DNA of 25,113 bases, from assembly GCA_001642005.1 (NCBI GenBank), contig LWCA01000514.1, positions 1 to 25,113 on the forward strand, read 5' to 3'. The DNA is from Intoshia linei (Eukaryota > Orthonectida > Rhopaluridae). Positions 21,601 through 25,113 of the stretch are shown here, piece by piece (position 1 is the first letter of the stretch; each line of letters opens with the position of its first letter). Under the pieces are notes generated by a model, which saw nothing but the letters and a program-made list of their open reading frames with translations, did no database searches and was not told the origin of the DNA. A program made the translations under genes and the position numbers.

Positions 21601-21704
21601 TTTATAAAAATAATTAAGCAAGTAATTCTAATAAAAAAGCAAAAAAAAGCAAAACAAAAATTACATATTACCGTACTATTGTTAGAACTACTATATTCAT
21701 AATT
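6315..21704 (-). CDS. IQCH: IQ-motif-containing protein H (IQCH) orthologue, 17 exons, 5' end not resolved
   Basis: Seventeen exons, listed in the block entries, add to 2382 nt (793 residues plus stop), with every phase consistent. The residues follow vertebrate IQCH in order: PPPTTPASVSELLNR, a helical segment, a complete IQ motif (IQSTWRMYKDR), HKWTSGVIAISW, VIIHLPSLGFS, IIVPDYINSFP, LLKYSSQSM, AYIV, WNNKWAQ, SIPQTSINP, VIGYVNIDFVTF, FQMCRA, IGYDIN, and IIHQEISSKTMQGSNNF near the C-terminus. Vertebrate IQCH is just over 1000 residues, so roughly 200 N-terminal residues are missing here and must lie upstream. Known: IQCH is a calmodulin-binding protein needed for sperm development, and is typical of animals with motile cilia or flagella. 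The large introns (2.7, 1.6, 2.8 and 4.8 kb) are packed with transposons, while the small ones are 35-55 nt. Confidence 0.93.
7055..7763. mobile_element. hAT-type MITE, 709 bp, 8-bp target duplication
   Basis: Terminal inverted repeat CAGTGGTTTTCAACC at both ends, flanked by a perfect CATTAGAC duplication (7047-7054 and 7764-7771). CAGTGGTTCTCAACC-like ends are typical of animal hAT elements. No transposase inside. It sits in IQCH intron 14. Confidence 0.92.
7979..8016. repeat. Small inverted repeat GAGGG-CCAAG-CCCTC, possible transposon end
   Basis: A GC-rich hairpin in otherwise AT-rich DNA (GAGGGCCAAGCCCTC). A loosely similar GC-rich patch with GCCTCAAGGC lies near 24262. Neither can be paired with a second end. 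Confidence 0.3.
8272..8400 (-). CDS. IQCH: IQCH exon 14
   Basis: This 129-nt, phase-0 exon encodes IDPRPNCRSVIASNQ, then LFHSNLSVIQYGVFFQMCRA and NTIGYDIN. It corresponds to the vertebrate YAVMST...HYKVFLQMCRAHGIGYD block. Acceptor TATTTAG, donor GTAATT. It is isolated between introns of 2656 and 1617 bp that contain hAT MITEs. Confidence 0.9.
8958..9640 (+). mobile_element. Helitron-like element, 3'-truncated copy
   Basis: Begins TCCTTACTTATT after A, has an expanded TA stretch, then GCTACGCAATATTTGTTTG and the shared body to the TGCATTGAACGT block. The 3' half is absent. A local 50-bp duplication (CCGAAAATTAAAAAAA...) occurs at 9361-9470. Confidence 0.65.
9652..10065. mobile_element. hAT-type MITE, 414 bp
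   Basis: Ends CAATGTTTCTTAACC and, inverted, CAGTTATTCTCAACC, with a 7-of-8 target duplication GTCTATAT / ATCTATAT. Diverged from the 7055 element but with the same end pattern. Non-coding. Confidence 0.75.
10087..10874. mobile_element. hAT-type MITE, 788 bp, with internal 117-bp tandem repeat
   Basis: Ends CATGGGTGCACAAC and, inverted, CAGGGTGCACAACGTGCGG, a classic hAT end. Target duplication ACTCTAGA / GCTCTAGA (7 of 8). It begins 13 bp after the neighbouring MITE's target duplication. The open frame starting at 10088 lies in the terminal repeat and is not a gene. Confidence 0.8.
10251..10560 (+). repeat. Tandem repeat, period 117 bp, about 2.6 copies
   Basis: Units start CCAAAATTTTACCAACC at 10251 and 10368, with a decayed third at 10485. 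Each carries TTTTTACCAATATTTTT and CTGATTCCA further in. Confined to the MITE. Confidence 0.75.
10928..10968 (+). mobile_element. Helitron-like 3' end only
   Basis: CTAGCTGCGGTTTATACAAA...AATAGTCAAGCTAG followed by T matches the family 3' hairpin and CTAG terminus. No body is attached. Confidence 0.5.
11057..12973 (-). CDS. IQCH: IQCH exons 7-13: 12823-12973, 12434-12660, 12119-12391, 11880-12065, 11725-11842, 11408-11685, 11057-11251
   Basis: This compact central block holds seven exons with introns of 162, 42, 53, 37, 39 and 156 nt. It encodes the most conserved part of the protein, from VIIHLPSLGFS through LLKYSSQSM, HVEKWALKINNSFNSDG, WNNKWAQ, GGIIEA and SIPQTSINP to VNIDFVTF, and then NQEITWVLDFSIRYDKLL. 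The WALKxxxxxxxDG segment resembles the glycine-rich part of ATP-grasp folds; this is an inference from spacing only. The 162-nt intron 12661-12822 contains a Helitron 3' end. The last donor, GTAATA after NC at 11057, is chosen by phase. Confidence 0.92.
12744..12805 (+). mobile_element. Helitron-like 3' end inside a 162-bp IQCH intron
   Basis: CTCCAGAGTTAGTTACTGTTTGTACC...CATAACAATCAAGCTAG then T. It is the terminal hairpin plus CTAG, and it ends only 17 bp from the exon 7 donor (12823). Confidence 0.6.
13092..14035 (+). mobile_element. Helitron-like element, nearly full copy
   Basis: 5' end TCTTACTAATATAAAACGC, then TTTGTTTGTCTGTG, the complete body, and near the 3' end CTCCGCCCTCGGCAGAGCTA. 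The last hairpin arm and CTAG are lost where it abuts an inverted copy. In IQCH intron 6. Confidence 0.65.
14040..14745 (-). mobile_element. Helitron-like element, antisense copy
   Basis: Reverse complement of the family: TTGATTTCTAGGTTGAAATT, CAGTTTTTGACC, AAATTCTAGGACTTTT, and a 5' end CTATAAGTTAGGATTGAATG with GTCTGTCTGTCTGTG on the minus strand. Together with the preceding copy it makes a head-to-tail-inverted pair. Confidence 0.55.
14780..15317. mobile_element. hAT-type MITE, 538 bp
   Basis: Ends CAAGGGTTCCCAAAGTT and, inverted, GAGGGGTTTCAAAACTC, with ATATATAT on both sides (14772-14779 and 15318-15325). The duplication is low in complexity, so the boundaries are less certain. Confidence 0.55.
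15778..15939 (-). CDS. IQCH: IQCH exon 6, second half of the IQ motif and the KWASG-like block
   Basis: This 162-nt exon starts MYKDRKQYLEYRKHKWTSG and ends YTSRFK, phase 0 at both ends, with TTTTTAG acceptor and GTAATT donor. It begins with ATG, but the homology is continuous with exon 5, so this is not the protein start. Confidence 0.9.
15983..16601. mobile_element. Decayed hAT-type ends, with a probable MITE at 16140-16601
   Basis: GTAGTGGTTCCCATTTG near 15990 is an unpaired hAT-like end. CAGGGTTTCCCATACATTTTT (16140) pairs with the inverted CAGTGTTTCCCAACATTTTT ending at 16601, but no 8-bp duplication is visible. The second element carries an antisense Helitron-like head (about 16330-16500). 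Confidence 0.45.
16645..16658 (+). repeat. (CA)n microsatellite
   Basis: A short pure ACACACACACACAC tract 20 bp upstream of a Helitron-like 5' end. Confidence 0.7.
16679..17080 (+). mobile_element. Helitron-like 5' portion
   Basis: Begins TCCTATCCTAACTTATATAA after A, then TACTACGCGATTTTTGTTTG and the body down to GGTACAGTTGCATCCTGTTA. The rest of the family sequence resumes 2.5 kb later at 19575. Confidence 0.65.
17187..17967 (+). pseudogene. hAT transposase relic, C-terminal part
   Basis: Three frame pieces read together: RWLSRGKVLERFVECLSEIK (17187 on), a piece to 17550 with LHLNELKLKLQGYGNTID, a piece with SKRFNQFREFEKAIMF, and 17722-17967 with FSSTYSCESLFSTFNLKY. These match the C-terminal half of ZBED5/SCAND3-type hAT transposases, including the dimerisation region. 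In-frame stops (for example after KDNSYS and WKYKIY) and the missing zinc-finger and first catalytic regions show that it is dead. It lies in IQCH intron 5 on the opposite strand. Confidence 0.85.
17991..19574. other. No recognised feature
   Basis: About 1.6 kb of AT-rich intronic DNA with no homologous coding segment, no clear transposon ends and only a TA-rich run near 19530-19580. The short open frame at 18726 has no recognisable content. Confidence 0.5.
19575..20663 (+). mobile_element. Helitron-like 3' portion with terminal hairpin and CTAG
   Basis: Starts in the GTGAAATAATTAACGG-like block and continues to CCCTCGGCAGAGCTAGGTGC, a hairpin (CTGTTTGTAC / GTACATAACAG) and ...AAAGCTAG before T. 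A partial internal duplication of TTTTCTGGAATTTATGCTAT occurs at about 20187 and 20295. Confidence 0.7.
20788..20853 (-). CDS. IQCH: IQCH exon 5, first half of the IQ motif
   Basis: This 66-nt, phase-0 exon encodes GQLYRGFGGLDIAASKIQSTWR. The IQ consensus IQxxxRxxxxR starts here (IQSTWR) and is completed by MYKDR in the next exon, 4.85 kb away. Acceptor is TTAAG, donor GTAACT. Confidence 0.9.
20968..20982. repeat. Short palindrome GTCACTC-A-GAGTGAC
   Basis: A perfect 7-bp inverted repeat with a 1-nt centre in IQCH intron 4, possibly a transposon footprint or a chance palindrome. Confidence 0.4.
21165..21704 (-). CDS. IQCH: IQCH exons 1-4 as found: 21672-21704, 21421-21554, 21308-21385, 21165-21270
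   Basis: The first is a 33-nt exon (NYEYSSSNNST), the least certain of the set. Next comes PPPTTPASVSELLNR...STGVWG, then FKQYEKLYKAYNVNIAYMN, then AMKHEQITPTVDILTK...INQK. Introns are 117, 35 and 37 nt. The 35-nt intron (21386-21420) starts GTAAGT and ends TTTTAG. The joins give GVWG-S and PK-I-L, which match the vertebrate WGS and GQKLA segments. Confidence 0.88.
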
Positions 21705-21731
21705 CTAAAAAGTTTTTAAAATACTTTATGA

Positions 21732-21886
21732 CAGTGTTCGCCACATAAGTGTCGCGACTTGCGAGGTACATAAAAATATTTACCGATTCCATCCAATGGT
21801 ATATTAAATCCGCATTTTTCAAGAATTACAAAATACTTTTTAATGAGACATTTTAAGGGAGGCGCGAAAAAAATTTCACACCACTG
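21732..21886. mobile_element. Possible small hAT-type MITE, 155 bp
   Basis: CAGTGTTCGCCAC at one end and an inverted CAGTGGTGTGAAA at the other. The flanks CTTTATGA / CTTTAAGG agree at 5-6 positions. Abuts the next element. Confidence 0.4.
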
Positions 21887-21901
21887 CTTTAAGGTTTAAA
21901 T

Positions 21902-22531
21902 CAGTGCTTTTCAAAGGAATAAACGTTGTGGACCCCTAAAATAGTTATATGTTATTATCGTTTTCATCTTATTATTTACTTGTTATTATTACTTTAATTA
22001 TTAAATTTAATTAATATAAATATTAATCATATTTTTAATTGAGGAATTATAATACTATTTTTTCTTTTAATTTTTAAAATATTTTTTGCATTCAATACTT
22101 ACAATTATGCTTCAGGTACAACACAAAATATTGACAATTCAAAACCGTTATGTATCGAAACATAGCCTTATGTATTTTAAAAAAAAATAAACTATTCATT
22201 GATATTGCGAAATTCATTAAAAAAAATCAAATATATATAAAATATCCGTTAAATAAGAATTATTTTAGGTCCTAGTTAGAGAACATGGCATAAAATTACG
22301 ATTAAAATAAATTTTCTAGTGATTTTTTGAGAGTTTACTGTAATATCAGAAAATGTTAATGTAATATTACAAAGTGGATTTTTCTTTTATGGGTGGGTCA
22401 ATTTGGATTTAGTGGTGTTTTCTCCTTAATAATATTAGATTAATTCTTAAAATAATACATATAGTTTAGCGGTGAACCCCTGTTATATAGCGTAGACACT
22501 TAGGTCCACATGGATCCTTTGAGAAGCACTG
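21902..22531. mobile_element. hAT-type MITE, 630 bp, 8-bp target duplication
   Basis: Terminal repeats CAGTGCTTTTCAAAGGA and inverted CAGTGCTTCTCAAAGGAT, flanked by a perfect GTTTAAAT (21894-21901 and 22532-22539). Non-coding. Upstream of IQCH exon 1 as found, so probably in another IQCH intron. Confidence 0.92.
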
Positions 22532-22539
22532 GTTTAAAT

Positions 22540-23089
22540 ACAGATTTAAAAATTGAAAAAATTCAATTTTTTTATTTTTTAATCATTTTTTATAAAAATT
22601 ATTAATTATGAAATTACTAGTGGAATTATTGATGTTGAAGCTTTTTTAAGGTATATAATCGGTTGTCTGTATTTACACTTTTTATTATTTTTAATATCCA
22701 CTAAAGTATCTTTTTCTTTTATGGATTCTAAAAAATTAATAAAAATACCAACTGTAAATAAATATTTGTAGCAGGGTTTCTCAATCGCGATACTAGAGTT
22801 ACAATGGTATTGTGGAAATTTAGGGTCATGGTTTGTGATAGTGAATGCATTTTCACGTTAAATTTCAAATATTTTTAACTCGACAACCGATTTTTTTTAA
22901 ATTGACTAAAATGTAAATAAGGCCTTTTATTTGATTTTGTAAAAAAATTAATATGGTCTTTTTGTATAGATTTTTTTACCGATTTAAAAATGTCAGGTTC
23001 ATTTTATCATATTTTTGTAGGTAAATAAAATTAAAGTCAAAATTTGGAAAAGTCTACAAATGCCTGGGTGGATACTATCCATTTCGAAA
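22540..23089. other. AT-rich stretch with one unpaired hAT-like end
   Basis: CAGGGTTTCTCAATCGCGA near 22773 resembles a hAT terminal repeat, but no partner end is visible. Nothing else recognised. Confidence 0.4.
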
Positions 23090-23285
23090 TCATCAAATAT
23101 TTCGGAAAAAAAATATATCAATACTAAAATGCTTTTTTGACCGTGAAGTCGTCACTTATTCGGATTGAAATTTTTAAATTCTAGGGCTGTTTTCATTAAA
23201 AAAAGGGTAATTTAGGGTTTTTGACCCGTAAGATGTAAGTTTGGGCTGTTGAAATTTATTTTGCGAACACCCTGGTAAAAATTTT
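23090..23285 (-). mobile_element. Helitron-like fragment, antisense
   Basis: Reverse complement of the family body: TTTTTGACCGTGAAGTCGTC, TTCTAGGGCTGTTTTCATT and TTTTTGACCCGTAAGATG. Confidence 0.6.
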
Positions 23286-23468
23286 AATTGAAAAGTGAAC
23301 TTTATAAATTCAGTAATATATAAATTTCATATAAATTAAATGTATAAATTCATATAAGGAGAGCCATCAGCAGCTCGAGCTAGATGGAAATTATAAACCC
23401 ATATAAAAATTTTTTAAAAAATGGGACCTCTATACATTTGCATTAGGTAAAAAAAGTAGATCAGATAT

Positions 23469-23693
23469 ATGGTAAAAGGGACAAATAATTCTGTAAAATA
23501 TACAAAAGTATTACAGGACGATTTATTCAATTTCAAAGATTCTTTTAATGTGTTTCAACAAAACAATGCATTATTACACGTATTCACATACACAAAAGAG
23601 TGGTTATCAAATAAAGGAATACATTTATTAAAATCGCCTGCTTGTAGCCCTGACCTCAATCCAATCGAAAATTTATGTTGCGAAAATAAATAA
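23469..23693 (+). pseudogene. Tc1/mariner transposase relic
   Basis: A 74-codon frame contains KYTKVLQDDL, then VFQQNNALLHVFTYTKEWLS, and the hallmark SPACSPDLNPIENL. In active Tc1 members the second catalytic Asp lies in QQDNAxxH; here it is Asn (QQNNA), so the piece is dead even apart from the missing N-terminal two thirds. The terminal PIENLW Trp is Cys, and a stop follows. Confidence 0.9.
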
Positions 23694-23695
23694 CC

Positions 23696-23985
23696 AAAAT
23701 TATGTAGGGTTTTTAAGGGAAGTTTTTTTTACCCAATTTTTAAAAATTTTGAAGATAATTTTAGTCCCAAGATTTTGTAGGGTTTTTAAAAAAACTTTTT
23801 TTTCTACCATTTGTTAAAGATTTTGAAAATGTTTTTCGGACTAAAATTATGTAAGGTTTATAAATAAATGTCACTGTCACTCAGTTTTTAAATGTTTTGA
23901 AAATAATGTTGTGATAAAAATTTGGAAGGGTTTTAAGGGAATTTTTTGCTCACCTATCTATTAAAAACTTGAAGATTCCATAAAA
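23696..23985 (+). repeat. Degenerate tandem repeat, period about 73 bp, four copies
   Basis: Units starting AAAATTATGTAGGGTTTT lie at 23696, 23769, 23843 and about 23916. Each ends in a TTTTGAAGATAATTTT-like segment. It begins immediately after the Tc1 relic. Confidence 0.75.
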
Positions 23986-24463
23986 TTTTATAAAATATTT
24001 ACTTCAAAACACTACAAAATTTTGGTCATTGTCATTAAAGAAACCACAACAATGTTGTCAAAAAATAAATATTCTGATTAATTAACAAAATCGATGATTA
24101 TGTCGCTCAACTGAATGTTCGCCACTTGATTTTAGCAGTGTATTTATAAATTAAAAATAACTATTGAAAATCGCATTGTTATTGAAATTTTGGTATAATG
24201 AAGAAATTTTCCAACATAACCTATTAATACATTTAAAAAGTAAGCCCATCATGATTGTAGGCTCGGCCTCAAGGCCCCTAGCCTCTCCACGCTGAGTCTA
24301 TTCGAAACTACGAGTGATGCACAAGGTTTGCGTGGTTGAGATAAATATTACAAAATTAATATTTATAATTATGTGTATTCATCGTCTACAATAAGATAAA
24401 TGTTACCCATCACCAATACCATCACTGATATAATTGACAAAATAATAATAATAAAACAAATAC
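23986..24463. other. No clear feature
   Basis: AT-rich, with a GC-rich patch at 24241-24300 (GGCTCGGCCTCAAGGCCCC) that may be a transposon end. No coding segment supported apart from the readthrough frame of the candidate exon. Confidence 0.35.
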
Positions 24464-24665
24464 CATCAGCAATAAGAAACGTAGTTTTTTTATCTTTCAA
24501 TTTAATAGAAGATAATTTAAGTGGACTAGGAGAAAATGTAATGGTAGAAACTGGTAAAGTTATTGATAAATCATTTGCATTGATAATTTGCGCAAAATTT
24601 TTATTTAATTTATCATTTGAAGTGCTGGGTACATTCGAAACGTTATTGTTGAATGAGTGCATTTT
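24464..24665 (-). CDS. Possible upstream exon, perhaps IQCH 5' part
   Basis: An open frame follows a good acceptor (TTTGTAATTTAG) and encodes KMHSFNNNVSNVPSTSN, then a Ser/Pro-rich stretch (LPVSTITFSPSPLKLSS). The low-complexity composition would suit the poorly conserved N-terminal region of IQCH, but I see no diagnostic match, and the donor (GATG|GTATTT) does not by itself phase into exon 1 at 21704. Read without splicing, the frame continues to 24369 through a hydrophobic stretch that would look like a membrane segment. It could also be a separate gene or chance. Confidence 0.3.
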
Positions 24666-24790
24666 CTAAATTACAAATAAAAATCTGTCAATCGTTTTAT
24701 AAGGTTAAATTAAGTCCAATAATTCGAAAAGAAAGGTGAAAACTTCTACCCAATTATGACTTATAAATTGGAACAACATACATTATATAG

Positions 24791-25113
24791 CAGAGGTCGG
24801 CAACCAGTGACCTATTATGTGAGTGAGTACCAGTGACCTACCAGTGAATATTTTTGGTGGCACTTTGAGTAAATAGGTAAAATATTTATTTTAAATTTTT
24901 TAACTTTTAAACACCTTTTAAAACATTTTCTACGAGAATTAGCTCATTATAATCATTTTATTAGGTGATTGACAAAGTTTATGTCATTTTTATTGATACA
25001 ATTGATTAGAAACGCTTTATCACCGATAAGATTTCACATATTTCGAAATATAAAATATATTTTAACAATCATGTGTACGACCACATCAGATGAGAACGTA
25101 ATTTATTTAAATC
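24791..25113 (+). mobile_element. hAT-like left end running off the window
   Basis: CAGAGGTCGGCAACC is a typical hAT terminal repeat. The sequence downstream repeats CCAGTGACCTA twice. The second end is not within the window. Confidence 0.5.

Noticed and set aside
24369-24662. A single-exon membrane protein with a C-terminal hydrophobic segment
   Set aside because: The hydrophobic part is an ATT/ATA-rich run beginning at a plausible splice donor, as expected of intronic sequence translated by chance.
24400-24669. Plus-strand 89-codon frame opposite the candidate exon
   Set aside because: Neither strand has a firm family match, but the minus strand has a splice acceptor and the same orientation as IQCH, so the plus frame is treated as a shadow.
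1-25113. Assigning the window to aphids or another specific insect because of the AT-rich, Helitron- and hAT-rich texture
   Set aside because: Texture alone is weak, and to my knowledge the pea aphid and several other insect lineages have lost Sec. The selenoprotein and 37-nt introns point elsewhere, but not to a named species.
1-25113. CRISPR arrays, rRNA or tRNA genes
   Set aside because: No regularly spaced short repeats with unique spacers, no tRNA cloverleaf and no rRNA core sequence were seen; the tandem repeats present have degenerate, spacer-free units.

Overview
The window looks like AT-rich nuclear DNA from an animal. Genes are split by GT..AG introns, AATAAA poly(A) signals follow the stop codons, and most of the remaining sequence is decayed DNA transposons (Helitron-like elements, hAT MITEs, hAT and Tc1/mariner relics). 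I cannot name the species. Two clues narrow it: many introns are only 35-44 nt long, and one gene appears to use selenocysteine. The second argues against insect groups known to have lost selenoproteins.

Three protein genes can be reconstructed by hand, and none of them is visible as one long ORF. (1) 819-1624, plus strand: a six-exon, 189-residue PRXL2/SelU-family thioredoxin-like protein. Its CxxC motif reads TGA-x-x-Cys, and a SECIS-like stem-loop lies just after the stop codon (1635-1706), so it is most likely a Sec-containing selenoprotein U. (2) 1739-6163, minus strand: a five-exon gene for a charged 248-residue protein that I do not recognise. It converges on the selenoprotein gene with 114 bp between the stop codons. 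(3) 6315-21704, minus strand, probably extending further 5' toward 24665: 17 exons of an IQCH (IQ-motif-containing protein H) orthologue, 793 residues to the natural C-terminus. Its phases agree at every junction and it matches the vertebrate protein along its length. The 5' end of gene 2 lies only about 150 bp downstream of the IQCH stop.

Mobile DNA fills the large introns. A Helitron-like non-autonomous family (5' TC, 3' hairpin then CTAG, A^T insertion) is present in about ten pieces in both orientations, including one short copy with both ends (4997-5410). hAT MITEs with 8-bp target duplications lie at 7055-7763, 9652-10065, 10087-10874, 14780-15317 and 21902-22531. A broken hAT transposase (17187-17967) and a broken Tc1/mariner transposase (23469-23693) are also present. 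Long stretches elsewhere hold nothing I can identify.

The main result is the selenoprotein gene: an in-frame TGA at the catalytic Cys position, intact exons on both sides of it, and a SECIS with the expected non-canonical quartet and apical AA.
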